64,000 bases of DNA from Turritopsis dohrnii. Lineage: Eukaryota; Cnidaria; Hydrozoa; Anthoathecata; Oceaniidae. Below, piece by piece: positions 9,967 through 22,151 of this stretch. The stretch is taken from assembly GCA_027922465.2 (NCBI GenBank), contig BQMF02000376.1, positions 372,001 through 436,000 on the forward strand, given 5' to 3'. Each line of letters starts with the position of its first letter. The first letter of the stretch is position 1. Made by a program: the position numbers and the translations under genes. The notes under the pieces were generated by a model that saw nothing but the letters and a program-made list of their open reading frames with translations, was not told the origin of the DNA and did not search any database.

Positions 9967-11757
9967 AAAAAGAAACAAGAGGAAAACATGAAAATAAGAA
10001 CTATCATGAACCCCTTAGAAAGGAACCAGGACGAAAACCAAAAAATGTACGATGCAGTAAAACAGATCAACAAGATGAAATCTAAAACACCACTTATTGT
10101 TTCATCAGACAATGGTCAAACAACTGACGACCAAGAACAAGCTGAAATCATTTCGTAATATTTTAAGAACATCTTTTGGAAAAATGCTGAGCCTATTCCA
10201 AAGATTCAACCAATACCGATGACGAAACCGTTTACAGCAATCGAAGTACGAAAAGCCGTGTCCAAACTGAAATCAAATAAATCACCAGGATGTGATGATA
10301 TCCCCATCGAGCTAAATAAAACATGCCCCTGAAACTATCTTTCATCAAATTGCGCTAATATTCAACAACATCACAGCAAATGGCCAATGTCCAATCGAGA
10401 TCAATCACGGCATCCTGATGCCCTTGCAAAAACCAGGAAAGCCAAAGGGACCTGTAACCAGTTTGCGTCCAGTTATCCTGTTATCGGCACTTCGAAAAAT
10501 CCTGGCTGCTGTCATGATGATGAGAATTGGTGAAAGGATGGATCGAGAAACACCACCAACACAAGCTGCCTACCGTAGAGAGCGGTCAACTACAGAGCAC
10601 GTATTTGCAGCTAAAACGATAATTGAAAGAACAATCAACTCAAAAAATGAAACCGTGCACCTTACACTCCTCGACATGAGCAAAGCATTCGACAGTATAC
10701 AGCGAAACACCTTGATCGAATTTCTACGAGATACTATTAGTAACGATGAGATGCATATCGTCAAGAAAATGCTTGAAGTGACACTTGCTGTAAGATGTGG
10801 CAATATCATCGCTGAAACGTTCAGCACAGACACCGGAGCTCCTCAGGGTGACTGCGCTAGTGCGAACCAATTCACCTACTATCTTGCCAAATCACTTTGC
10901 GAATCAATACCAACCATCCACGACCACCAATACTGTGAACAACACATAACTTCCAATGAAATACCAGACGAGATCACAGAACACAACTACGCGCAGTTGA
11001 CCCACGTACGACATGTCAATATAAATATGGAATATGCAGACGACATCAGCGTGATCGCAAGTGATTTCAACAACGCCCGCAGATACGAACGCGAAAAAAC
11101 GAAAATGTTATCAGAAAAAGGTCTGCTAATAAACGACAGCAAAACCGAACGGTTCGTCATCAACAAAAAGAATGATGCGTGGAAAAAATGCAATCTCTCC
11201 TCGACACTGAAGAAGAAATCAAGAGAAGAAAGTCACTAGCAATCAATGCTGCTAATAACCTAGAACATTTCTTCAGAAACAAAAGTCTAACCACGTCAAC
11301 GAAAATGAAAGTAATTGACACCTATGTAGAACCGATTTTCATGTATAATTACGAAACTTGGTCTCTGACAAAATCCCAAGAAAATTCAATAGACGCTTTT
11401 CAACGAAAAATCATCCGAAAGTACGTTTTCGACATCAAATGGCCAAAAACCATCAGCAATGATGAATTATATCAAAAAGCAAAAACCACAAGTTGGAAAA
11501 ATAAAATCACTCTACGCCGTCTAAAATGGTTCGGGAAACTGGCGATCCAACCAGAGGAGATTCCAGCCAAAAAAGCGTTACGATACAGGCTGCAACCATA
11601 CCAAAGACCACCCGGCAAACCCAAAACAACTTGGTTGGCAAAAACCATAAACGACTTAAAGAGAATGAACTTTTCATGGTCAGACGCCGAAAGTCTGGCC
11701 AAAGAGAACCTAAATGAATGGTACAGAATATGTAAAGAATATATAAAGACAAATTAA
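9967..11757 (+). pseudogene. LINE reverse transcriptase and C-terminal domain
   Basis: After the nested insertion the frame gives K-S-N-K-S-P-G-C-D-D-I-P, then the open RT core at 10418-11239: R-P-V-I-L-L-S, D-M-S-K-A-F-D-S-I, G-A-P-Q-G-D-C-A-S-A-N and Y-A-D-D-I-S (catalytic Asp pair intact). A frameshift near 11190 leads to 11179-11757, with the post-RT L-R-R-L-K-W-F-G-K-L and P-P-G-K-P-K-T-T-W motifs. In-frame stops at 10156-10158 and 10330-10332 and the frameshift disable it. Clade not assigned. Confidence 0.75.
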
Positions 11758-11840
11758 AACATTTTCGAATTTCAAATCTTTTGTATGTTAGGTAATGTAG
11801 ATTTATTTACGGAAAAGCCTATGAAAGAAGAAGAAGAAAA

Positions 11841-13740
11841 TATATAGATAAATTCGTTTTTGGCCATGATGTTTTTAGTTTGCAGCTGACAAATTTTGGA
11901 AGAGTTTGAAAATTCTGCAGTTTCTGTCACATTGATGATACCAAGTCCTCCCAGTTTGGTTGGAAGCGAGAATAGCTGTCTTTCGACATCGCTGTATTGA
12001 CGACCATTGCATAAAGCTGGTATTTCGAATGACTTCCTCAACTGGCTGAAGAAGATTTGAGATGTCGTTAAGCGTTCTGATGTAGTAATTAAATTTGTGC
12101 CGATAACCAGCAGTGAACGCTATATGTGCTGCTTGTGGATATGTTCTGGCGATGGTTAATCCATTTGGCGACAAGAGTGTTGGTGTGTTTTTCTTTGTAC
12201 ATTGTAGAGCCAATCGAAGCTCCGAGATGCTTTCTTCCCTCGTTTGTGATATTCAGCCTACAATCTTCAAAAATGCGTTCAGCTTTTTTCAAGTGTTTTT
12301 CTTTAACAATAAGCCAAGACTTGGTCTCATTCGGAAAATATCCAAACTCTTCAGTTGTTTCCACCAAATATTGATTTGTGACATTTTCCCTGCGCCGGCT
12401 AGATCATCAGCAAATGCTTCGTGGTTAATTTTGTCGGTTTCAGGTGATGATTTTAAAGAGGACATTAGAGGCGTTAAGATGGCCATTGAAATAGGATCAC
12501 CTTGAGTCGTACCCTCTTTTGACAGCAGTTCACCTCCACCAATTATGAACAGGCGGATGGTTTGTTGGTAACAGTTTGACGCAATCATGGCAAGTGTAGG
12601 ACAGATGATAAAGGTGTCGTGTATCATTACTTGTCTGTTCATGCTGTTGAATGCATTTGAGGCGTCAACCAGAAGAATTGCCTCTGTGTCGTCATTTTCG
12701 TAGATCTCTCTCATTGCGTGAACAGCAGATTCACAACCACTTTTTTGACCAGCACAAAGTTGCAGACCGCCTGATGCCTCCATAACGTCGTTTTTTTAGG
12801 TGGCTCATGATTGTTTTGCCGACAACCTTTCGTAGGACTTCCCCTATACCGATAGGCCTCACACCAGGCTCACACCACTCACACCTTGTCAAGTGGTATT
12901 AGAATGGACGCGACAAAGGTTTCCATGTTTCTTTCGCTTCTTTCTGCACATGATTCTGTACACATTATCTTTGCCATAGTTGCTATGGCGTTCGCAAGAT
13001 CTGTGTACTATACGAACCATATGCCTTTGATAATAGCATTCTCATCCAAGCGTTAGCATCCATTTTCAATGGTCCAGCTGCTCCCTTTGATCTCACAGAA
13101 GCTTTTTGAATACTAGTCCCGTCTATGTTATCGAACGTTGATGGATGGACGAATCCACTTTGTCAGCCTCCTTGATAAGCATTCGGAGTGTTCTTTCGAT
13201 TTTGATGCTTTCCTCGGTTTTTGCAGCAACAACGAAGGCATTAAAAACAACAAAGTCATGGGCACGTTACCGATTTGTGCTTTGTTGTTCCAATTTGATA
13301 TCAAGCGTGTGGTTTCTTGAATGAACTTCTTGCCCGCTGAACCACTTGGTAGTTCAAAGATGTTCTTGCGCCATTTAGTGACTTCATTATATAATGCTTC
13401 AGCAATTTGCTCTAGGTCCTCAATCGGATGAGATCCCCATACCGGTACCGTCTTGACCTGTTTAGTTTTTATTTCATTTGCTGAAGAGTTGGAAAGATTT
13501 TCTTTCTTTTTGCATTTATTTTGTTTTTCCTACTTTGCTTGCGAAGGAACGGTTACATAATTCGCATGAAAAATTAGTTTGAGCTTTCTTTGTGCTTTTT
13601 TCTTCATCGCTACTTCTTGCTCGAATTGAAACTAATGTTTCCGTACTTGCGCCCTTTAAGGTTTCTTCTGAGTTGATCCTTCCCGTTCCTGTGTAGTTTT
13701 CAGGAAATAACTTCCGAATTAAATCTTCCATCTTTGTGTT
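11841..13740 (-). mobile_element. Decayed retroelement with N-terminal zinc finger and RT, 3' end missing
   Basis: Oriented right to left. The N-terminus from ATG at 13731 carries F-S-C-E-L-C-N-R-S-F, the start of a C2H2 finger; 13130-13520 is an N-terminal region with W-R-K-N-I-F-E-L-P; 12289-12783 is the RT; 11875-12213 is the post-RT region. The endonuclease domain seen in sister copies is absent, apparently lost where this copy meets the LINE end at about 11840. A zinc finger, RT and endonuclease order would be R2-like. Confidence 0.65.
12289..12783 (-). pseudogene. Reverse transcriptase core of R2-like element
   Basis: Contains L-L-V-D-A-S-N-A-F-N-S-M-N-R (motif A), S-K-E-G-T-T-Q-G-D-P-I-S-M (motif B) and A-F-A-D-D-L-A-G-A (motif C, with F-A-D-D in place of Y-A-D-D). 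Overlapping frames at 12089-12367 and 11875-12213 continue the protein with G-R-K-H-L-G-A-S-I-G and L-P-T-K-L-G-G-L-G-I, so at least two frameshifts separate them. The region 12784-13130 upstream is too damaged to read. Confidence 0.7.
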
Positions 13741-14340
13741 ATTGCTGAGAGAAATGTTTTTGATACTTTTTAGTACCTAAATAACAAATTATCAGTATCA
13801 CTGTCGCCATTCTCTTCTATTAGATAGAAACTTTTATAGCAATTAATTACACATCAACATATTCATGCAAACATGAAAGAATTTGTTGATAAAAAACAAA
13901 TAAAACTATTAGCTATTAAACCAATTCTTGTTTAACCTGTTACTACAAATATTCGACTATAAGTGCGGCGTTAAATAGAGGGGGGGATCTTTATTGTCTT
14001 TTATTGATCTTTATTGTCTTTATTGTCATGATTATAAAGAGGTCAAAGGATAACTTCTCACATACACTACAAAGTGAAATTTTGCAAAAGAACGAATAAA
14101 CATTTATGATAGTGATAATATCAAAAATACTACACATGAGTGGCAATGCATCCCCAGCCATACATTTTGCCCTTCTTCATTGAAAATAAAAGAGCAAGTA
14201 AAACAACTATATACCGTAAAAGGGGGTGACTTGAAACACCCGGTGTCACTTGAAACAGCGTCGAAGAAACGTCATTAGCGGGATTCGGAAAAATCATGTT
14301 TCGTTTAAACGATTTAGATTTGTAGGGAATTGTATACAGC
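13741..14340. other. No gene recognised
   Basis: AT-rich. Short near-repeats of TTTATTGTCTTTATTG at 13990-14030 follow a GTGCGGCGTTAAATAGAGGG motif that resembles the ends of the MITE at 19201-19663. Nothing else seen. Confidence 0.4.
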
Positions 14341-14343
14341 TTA

Positions 14344-14712
14344 GGGGGTGATCACATGAGAGGGGGCTAGCCCGGTAAACCGGGCTGATAAATTTTTATG
14401 ATCACATGGAAAAGTATCAGCCCGCTTAACCGGGCTGAAGAATTGATCACGTGATATTTGTTATATTTTTCAACTTTACGCATGCGCCGTGTATGCAATT
14501 TCATCCCGGCAAAGGGGGCCAGCCCGGTTGAAAGCCATCACATGAGAAATTCTTCAGCCCGCTTTACCGAGATCTCGGTTAAATAAAGCGAGATCTCGGC
14601 AAAGCGGGCTGGCTCGTTTCTCATGTGATCACAAACACAAATTTATGGCACTTTCTTAATAGTAGAAAGATCTCGGCAAACCGAGCTAGCCCCCCTCCAT
14701 GTGATCACCCCC
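14344..14712. mobile_element. Harbinger-like MITE with TTA target duplication
   Basis: Terminal inverted repeats of about 30 bp starting GGGGGTGATCACATG, flanked by TTA on both sides (14341-14343 and 14713-14715). The interior holds several AGCCCG/CGGGCT inverted motifs and an inner palindrome around GAGATCTCGG. The 3-bp TTA duplication fits PIF/Harbinger; the superfamily is inferred from that alone. Confidence 0.7.
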
Positions 14713-14715
14713 TTA

Positions 14716-15965
14716 GTAGAGTTGTTCGTGAATTTTTCCCTACAAAGTCATTAGAAACTTTACATCAACACTTCAAATAAGCGTGCAAAGTAATGATGTT
14801 TCTTTTGATACAACAAAAGGCTTTAAATCTCTGAAGTGCCGTTTTGGTAGTACAGTTTCAAAAGAATTCTCACAAGTAATTGATTTTTTTCGTGTAACAG
14901 GCTCGTCGAGTTTACGAATCTCCCCAATTTCTCATGAAAAATGAATGAAAATCCGAAATTTTTTCAGATTCCCTTTGGAGACTCTCTAGCGCAACACTCG
15001 ATGGAAAAGGATTTTCAATCAAGAAAGTTCTTTGGAAGTTGAAGATGAAAAAAGCGCCGAAAATCAGTACCCCTGTAAAATAGCTTGTAACATCGACATA
15101 GCATATCGCTAAATATATATTTTTAGCGTTTGTAAAATAGAAGGGTCAAACGGAGTAATTCCAGAATTTTATCGGAAAATATTTAAAATTGAAAGAAATA
15201 TATGCCATTAAAATGTTTCGTTTTTTTTCACTCGATATATTTTGTCTCTTCGATATTGGATAAATATTCTTGTCAGGTATGACCCAATCGAATCATTGAT
15301 GTGTAATTAAGTTTAATCGATTGAGTTTCAAAGGTGGTATAAGTCAATAGGTAATGATCATAAGCTCAATTAATAAAAAGGGTTAATATCTAAGAATTAG
15401 ACTTCAATATACTTGTTTTACTAATAGTCTGTCAGCTAGTGGGGGTCAATCTTGACTATCAATTGAACAAATTGGGACCTATGCCATGTTGAAGGTATAT
15501 ATCTGAAGTTTCAAAGAAACAATGTTAGCAATTTTCAAATTTCTTTAGGGTGTGTATTTTACAGACCAGAATGAAAAATAAACATGTTTTTTAAGAAAAC
15601 TATGTTTTCAAGAAAAACAGCCGTTATTCTATGTCAATTGAAGATATATTCTTCAAATTTTGTACAGAGCTTGGCCAAAGTGTGAGGAATTGGGAAACCA
15701 AAACAAAAATTGAAAAAAAGTTATTTTGCGAGCTGACGTCAGCAATAAATATCAAATAACATATATTAACATATATGCTAGTTCTATGATCATTTAGTTC
15801 CAATCAACTTTTACTTTAGTCAGTTTCAAATTTTCAATTTCTCCAAGTTTCCAACCAAGTACAAGATTCCAATTCCGTTCGCAGTCTTTTGCCAGTATCT
15901 TTTGAAAATTATATTTTATACGGTATATTTTTTCATAATAAATTATTTCTTTATTTAAATATGCT
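14716..15965. other. No gene recognised
   Basis: About 1.25 kb of AT-rich sequence with no coding pattern and no repeat matched elsewhere in the window. Confidence 0.4.
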
Positions 15966-17045
15966 TATTGCCCCCGCAGCGAGCGTAAGCGAGCGAGGAG
16001 GCATAGTAGTTTCACGAGATGGGCGAAAGTCAGTTTTCGATTTTGTTCATCATCATCTTCCAACTTTTCGTGTTGCTGTTATACGGTGGTATACAGTTAT
16101 TAGCTGATTTTGCTTTTTTCCCGTTTCAAAGTATGGTACTGTAGGTGGGAGAAAGAATGTTTTTTCGTATCTTTTTCCTAATTTATTATTATATTATACT
16201 TATACTTATTTAGGAAGGTCGTACACTAAAATTGCTTAGACATTTTTCATGTTACTCTTGTGTTGTTTTAGTGAAGGGAACGACAAGGATTTTGAAGCAC
16301 AGCTTGAAATCTGAAATTGTATTTCATTTTTGTATCTTTTAGTTCTAAATCTTGACTATTTTTTATTTTGAACCAAAACTTGAAACGTTTGAAATGATTA
16401 GTAGTGGATTTTTCGCTTTAATTTTTTTTCGAAAAAGTTTGTTTTTTTTTCTTTTGGCGCTTACATAAGTTTTTTAATAAATCTAATTTTAATTATAAAA
16501 TACGTATCCATGGTTGCGGTTCACATATTTCTTATGTTTGTTGCAATACTTTCTGATATTACTTGTTAAGCCTTATTTACACTGTTTCCTAGCTTTATTA
16601 GCATTAGTGAGACTTACGCCTAAGAGATAGTAAAAAGTAACAAAAAGTTTTATGCAGATTTTCAACTGCGTAAGTACAGTGGAACCTCCTTTAAGCGGAC
16701 ACTTACGGGACCAGAGATTTTTCCGCTTTAGAGAGGTGTCCGCCTTGGAGAGGTTTTGCTTATTTTGGCCAGAAACTCAGTAGAAATGCTAATCGTAAAT
16801 CGGGAACCCATTAGGCCCTTTGCTATTGCCCAGTAGTTAGGTACAAATCATTCATAAGGTGAAATTTGACCAGAAAATAAACATTTGTTTGACGTATTAA
16901 AAGAACTTTAGGACTGAAAATTACCGAGAAGCTGGTTATGGATTAGAGTTACATGGAAAGATTTCTTTTTTGATGTATAGCTTGCTGTGTGTACAAATTG
17001 GAATGCTTGAGCGCGGGGGCATTTTTAGCTAAAGCTACATTCTAG
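15966..17045 (+). mobile_element. P-family element, copy 1
   Basis: Starts TATTGCCCCCGCAGCGAGCG and ends GCGCGGGGGCATTTTTAGCT...CTAG. The inverted pair GCCCCCGC/GCGGGGGC lies at the 5' end and just before the 3' end. It is followed by the hairpin TAGCT-AA-AGCTA and the end CATTCTAG|T. Other copies: 24686-28072, 30232-37337 (-), 38112-38370 (- fragment), 50213-51480. A TGGAACCTCCTTTAAGCGGA segment near 16680-16760 is absent from copy 2 and is probably another insertion. Non-coding. Confidence 0.6.
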
Positions 17046-17765
17046 TTTTAATAGGACGAATAGCCATTGTGAAATATGGAAGTGCCTGAAAGACAATTGA
17101 TAAATAAATAAATAAAAATAAATAATAATAAATTTTTGTCTTTTTTTCTTATAACTGCCATCTTTTGTTTTTTATAAAAATTTCTATAGCCTCGATTTCA
17201 GAAATTTTTTTGCTGGATTATGATGAACATCTATTTGAGAGCATGTGCACAAAATTTGAGATAATATACACCATTATTTGGCAAGTTAGAGACAAAATAA
17301 CACATGAGCAAAATTCCAGATATTATACGCTATTTGCATAATGTACTGCAAGTAGAACTCACTTACTTGATAAAAATGTAAACAATATCAAGTTTTGCAG
17401 AAACAAGTTCAACGAATTATATTTGGTCTCTACATTGGTTATATGTGACTATGTAAAAAACTGAATACACGAGACAAAATTTCTTCCGACCACGTTTTAT
17501 AAAAATCATACAGATTTTCATGTCACGTTCGGTAGGGTCTTCTTCTTCGCTATCCATATATTGAATAGGCAAGAGACCCTGGCTTCGAGGTTGCTTCAGT
17601 CCCGTACACCATTTTTTAGCTCGAAATAAAATGCTAGAGAACATATAAACTTCTATCTGTAAGAAACATGAAAAACACACACCAAAATTCATTTTGACTT
17701 CTTTACGAAATGGTCCATGTAGTGGTTCTAGTAGGATTTTCAACGAATTGATATTTGCCTCTTAT
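17046..17765. other. No gene recognised
   Basis: AT-rich. GCAAGAGACCCTGGCTTCGA at 17569-17588 looks like a repeat remnant. Open frames here have no recognisable content. Confidence 0.4.
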
Positions 17766-20256
17766 TATATATTTCCCCATAGGGCGAAATATATGTTAAA
17801 ACCGGCATTTTCCTTCTTCATCATCTTCTCCGTTCACTTTTATAGTCGCGGTTCGGTATTGAATTTTCGCCTAGCCAAAGTAGATAAGAACAGAGGCTAG
17901 CCTACAGCACGCCATTTTTTTCAGTCAGTGCAGAGCAGATGAACAGTGGAAGATTTTTGTTTTTTTTCTGCTAGCTTTTAAAATGATTCAATAATAGATG
18001 AAACGTTAAATGATGGAAATGGATCGTTTTAGTTCAGTGTTGTCTTAAAAAGCTTTGTAAAAACTTTTGAATGAACGTGTAAAAACCAGAAAAAATTGAT
18101 GTAATGATGATGATGTTTTGTTTTTGTTGACAACAAACAATGTTATGGTGACTGGTTATTAAATGCTTGGAGCAGTAAACCATTGAAGCTGTGATTTCAG
18201 TGAAAGAGTGAAAATTCACTATTAAAAGCCACGCTGAAGATTTATTTTTATGTTGCATCCTGGATGATAAATGTGGCCCAAACTGAACAACAAACACTGA
18301 AAGCACATGATGTATACAGCCATTAAAGGAAATCCTTTTTATATGGAGCACATCCAGTTCAATCAGTTTCTTTGATTCATAGATTACATCACAAAAACTG
18401 CAAGTACAAACGTGACTGGTTATTAAATGCTTGGAACAGTAAACCATCGAAGCTGTGGTTTCAGTGCAAAGGTGAAAATTCATTATCAATAGCCAGGCTG
18501 AAGATTTATTTTAATTTTACATCCTGATATAATGTAGCCCAACTGAACTGAAAGCACGATGCACCAGCCACAATAAAGGAAACCCTTTTCATGTGGAGAA
18601 CAACCAGTGTGTTAATTCAAAAAGTACATACAAGAGCAGCAAGTAATAAGAAGCAAAATAAGAAGTCAGAAACTAATTGCGTATAATATTTTAAAACACA
18701 GGATTGAGACACATAATAACTTGACAGAATCTGGTCGAGTGTGCTTCCTTGGATAGTCATTTAATCCAACAACAGAAACGTAGTTTGCTATGGATGAATT
18801 CCATGGTCACGTATACTGTTTTGATACTGTATATATCGTATATTTTATTTTGCAAAATTTAATATACTGTCAATTTTCCTGTACGAACAACGAACGTAAA
18901 TCAAAACACAATACAAATGACAGTCTGTAAATTAAATCAAGCTGGAACACGAACTTCTACTTTGAGCTATGTATATAGTGATTTGGTTATGGATATGTAT
19001 TTTCACTACCAAAGTTTTTTTTTCCATTTGGGATTTATATGGTCATTTTTAGCACAAAATAAACAATGAGGTGAACATATTTTTTTGAAGAGAGATGTTT
19101 ATTCTGAATATATACCTGAACTATTCTGTCCTAATTTGAAATGTTACACGTAATATTTGTTACTCAGAGATTTTGATTGCTTTTGATAGTTATTTGCTTA
19201 CCGTATTCTCTGTAATAAGTGCGGCGCTTACAATTTTTTTTTGGAAATTAGGGGGGGGGGGGGGGGGGGCACTTATTAGAGAGGGGTGCTAATTGGAGAG
19301 GGGCGCTTATAAAAACATTTTGAAATGGTCATGCTAGCTGTGAACGAGGCATTGCAATTGTAACAACTGTATAATATTTTCATGGCAACGAAATAAGATT
19401 TTTTACTTATAACTTAAATTTAGACATTTAGTCTTCTGTTTCTATTATATACAGAATTTTCGGTTTTTGTTCAAAGTTCTAATTACCACCCGGGCGCTTA
19501 TAAATTTCTGAGTCTAGTCTAATTTCTGTCTAGTCACTCTACAAGCGCCCGGGAGAGGGGCGCTTATAAAAATACTTTTGACTAGAAGGGATGCTTATTA
19601 GAGAGGGGGGGGGGGGGGGGGGGGGCACTTACTGGAGAGGGGCGCTAGTTAGAGAGAATACGGCATATATGTCTACCCAAAAGTATACCGTGGTATCAAA
19701 ATTAAGTTTAGCAATTTTATTTTCTTCTTTTGTACAGAAAACCTGTATACAAATTTGATTGTATAATGTTTGTAAGATAGTTTTGTCCGAGTTACAAAAG
19801 GCAAGTGTTCTGTTAAGTTACATTGTTTACCCTTATTTTATGGTATGAAGGATAGGAAACTTGTCAAGCTTCTGCAACAGTAAAGATCATACATGATGAA
19901 ATTGTCTTACACATTGATGGAGTTGTTGATATGCAGTTGTTTAAGGAGAAATATTAGTCGCATTTAGGTCATAATTTTTAGCTACGTGTCCATAGTAACT
20001 TCTCAGTCACTTTTTAACTCCACGGCAAAAAATTTTAAGAGAAACCTTATCATTTGACCGTGAACAACTTCATTTCATAATAAGTTCAAAGTAAGTTTTT
20101 CTGTGGTATTAAATTCAATCTGAGTATCAGGTTGATGGTAGTTATACTGTACCTATTTAATGATACATTTTTCTCATGGTTATCAATGTACACATAATAA
20201 TTGATAAAATGTTTGCAACTTTGGGGAAATATATAGTCGCATTTTTGCGAATCTTG
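17766..20256 (+). mobile_element. S-family element, copy 1
   Basis: 5' end TATATATTTCCCCATAGGGC, a CTTC/TCC-rich tract shortly after, and 3' GGGGAAATATATAG followed by hairpin TCGCA-TTTT-TGCGA (20237-20250) and end ATCTTG|T. The subterminal inverted pair is TATATATTTCCCC/GGGGAAATATATA. About 2.0 kb without the nested MITE at 19201-19663. No transposase or helicase frame. Other copies: 25357-27440, 38745-39415, pieces at 42850-47296 (-), and a 101-bp piece at 28558. Confidence 0.6.
19201..19663. mobile_element. MITE inside S copy 1, with poly-G tracts
   Basis: Termini CCGTATTCTCTGTAATAAG and (inverted) CCGTATTCTCTCTAACTAG. The interior has repeated GAGAGGGGCGCTTATAAAA blocks in both orientations and two long G runs (about 19250-19269 and 19607-19625). 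S copy 2 lacks this segment, which confirms an insertion. Target duplication not clear. Confidence 0.55.
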
Positions 20257-20922
20257 TTCTTAAAGAGTTCAGTAAAACTAAATATTTCTGAATTCAAAAG
20301 TAGATCGTATTATGTGTAGATGTGTTTGTGAAGTAATGATGAGCCTAGGCATGCTGTCGAGTCCACCCTCTGATGAACGCCTCCCTCTACTAAAGGCCGC
20401 ATCCAAAACCTTGAATTTGTAATAAACGCCGAGCATGGAGGTATAAAACAGAAGGAGAACGAACTCTTATTTTTCTATTATTCAGATAATGACTATTCTA
20501 TTCATTGCGGTACCACTTTGATGTCATCCGTGATGCGCTTTCGGCTGGTTGTCGGTGAAACGAATACTTTTTTAAAAATCAACGACAATTTAAAAACCAA
20601 ATATCATCCATTATAACAACGGATCAACTTGCTGCGTAGTGACAAGCAGATTATTAAACCTAAAGCTTCCTTGAGAAACAAATGAAAATCTATGTTTTTA
20701 TACAGAGTTGAAGATATCGCGTAATTCATGTATAAGTTCCAATCTACATATCTTCTGACTTAAATGCGCCTCGATAGTGCCGCGGTTCGTGCAAAAACTT
20801 AGGATTATTCTCTCTTCAAAAACTGAAGCTCGACGAAACTGCTTGAGGGGATCATGAGATATATAGACCTAAAGTTGCAATGTTTTCGCTGCATATTTGT
20901 GACGTTTTTGCATAATTCTCCC
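20257..20922. other. No gene; left inverted arm matching 22310-22410
   Basis: CATGGAGGTATAAAACAGAA and the adjoining bases at about 20433-20475 recur inverted at about 22355-22393, and a second block (CCGTGATGCGCT near 20528) is mirrored near 22327. The retroelement at 20939-22151 lies between these arms, so it probably inserted into a pre-existing DNA transposon or foldback. Confidence 0.5.
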
Positions 20923-20938
20923 AATTCTCCCAATTCCT

Positions 20939-22151
20939 CAATTAGAAACAACTTTATACCAGCTATCACAGGCGGCTATATTTGTTCTGACATCGAAAGA
21001 AAACTTCTGTTGTTACCACCACGGTTAGGTGGCCTTGGAATCCCATTATTCTCGGCAATCAGCGAGTCCGAATACAACAATTCAAGAAATGTCACATCAT
21101 CACTAGTGAATGGAATATTACATCAAAAGACTGACTATGATGTGGAGAAGAGTGACATTGTCAAAAAGAAGAACATCATGAAGCGAAATAAAGAACAAAA
21201 ACATCAAGATGAGCTAAACCAGCTGAAGCAGGAGTTACAAAAAAAAAGCTAATCGAAATAAATTGCGAGAAAGGTGCTTCAAACTGGCTAAACGTATTGC
21301 CGATTCAAAAGCACGGTTTTGACCTAAATAGAGAAGAATTCCGGGATGCCCTTCGGTTGAGGTACGGATGGCCGATTCCAAAACTACCAACAACATGCAG
21401 CTGTGGCCAGGTCTTCAGCGTGCAACACAGTATGAGCTGCAAAAAGGGAGGATTTGTAACCATCCGCCACAACGATGTACGCGACTTGTGTGCCTCTCTA
21501 TTATCAGAGATATGCAAAGATGTAACAATCGAACCTTCACTTGCGCCGCTGAATGGAGATCATATTGAAGCGAGAACTGCAAAAACTGGCGATGATGCAA
21601 GAATGGATGTCAGCGCAAGAGACTTTTGGGTGAGAGGCCAAAAGGCATTTTTTGACGTAAGGGTGTTTGACCCAAGCGCCTCTAGGTACTCAGCCCGATG
21701 TCTGGAGAAGTGTTACGAGCAAAACGAGAGAGAAAAGAAAAACGCATATTGTGAGCGTATCCTCAACATCGAACATGGTAGTTTTACACCCCTCGTATTT
21801 ACAATTCAAGGAGGAATGGGATGTGAATGCATCACTCGATTATGCAAAATGATTGCCGAAAAGAAAACTGAACAACTCTCGGTTACCATATCGTGGGTGC
21901 GGATAAAGCTATCGTTTGCGCTGATGAGATCATGTTTATTGTGCTTGCGTGGTTCAAGAACGATCAAAAGCAACCCTAACGGGACGTCGCTATCTGGTGA
22001 TAGCATCGCACTAGATATGACCTTAGCCAATGGGGTCTGAAAGAATGAATAGACAATAACAAAAAAATAATAATTAAAACAAAAAAAAAAAATTATTTAT
22101 ACAATTGTAAATAGAGAGAAAATACTTTTAATTTTATATAACGGTCAAAAA
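20939..22151 (+). mobile_element. 5'-truncated R2-like retroelement with 16-bp target duplication
   Basis: AATTCTCCCAATTCCT occurs at 20923-20938 and again at 22152-22167, bracketing the element. The coding part begins mid-protein at I-R-N-N-F-I-P, equivalent to I-R-N-S-L-L-L of the copy at 7167-7640. The 3' end is AT-rich and closes with a short A run. The perfect duplication and near-intact frames suggest a young insertion. Confidence 0.85.
20942..22040 (+). pseudogene. Post-RT linker and zinc-knuckle endonuclease of retroelement
   Basis: Segment 1 (to 21252) has L-P-P-R-L-G-G-L-G-I and a K/E/Q-rich linker ending in a run of nine A residues at about 21239-21247. A frameshift there puts the rest in another frame, open from at least 21297 to 22040. 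Segment 2 has L-R-Y-G-W-P, C-S-C-G with H and C to complete the knuckle, R-H-N-D-V-R-D, E-P, A-R-M-D-V-S-A-R, A-F-F-D-V-R-V, G-S-F-T-P-L-V-F and L-C-L-R-G-S-R. The only visible lesion besides truncation is the homopolymer frameshift. Confidence 0.7.

Larger units (their letters stand above)
7833..11840 (+). mobile_element. Decayed LINE (AP-type endonuclease plus RT), split by a second LINE
   Basis: Starts right after the Helitron unit ending at 7831. The protein is readable in four frame-shifted pieces: endonuclease 7974-8453 and 8408-9157, RT 9967-11239, C-terminal region 11179-11757. The open part is broken at 9155-9966 by the 3' end of another LINE. The tail near 11820-11840 is GAAGAAGAAG-rich. 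Several frameshifts and stops (for example 10156-10158 and 10330-10332) make it inactive. Confidence 0.75.

Noticed and set aside
17417..17743. 108-codon - strand frame
   Set aside because: It spans a repeat remnant and shows no domain; treated as chance.
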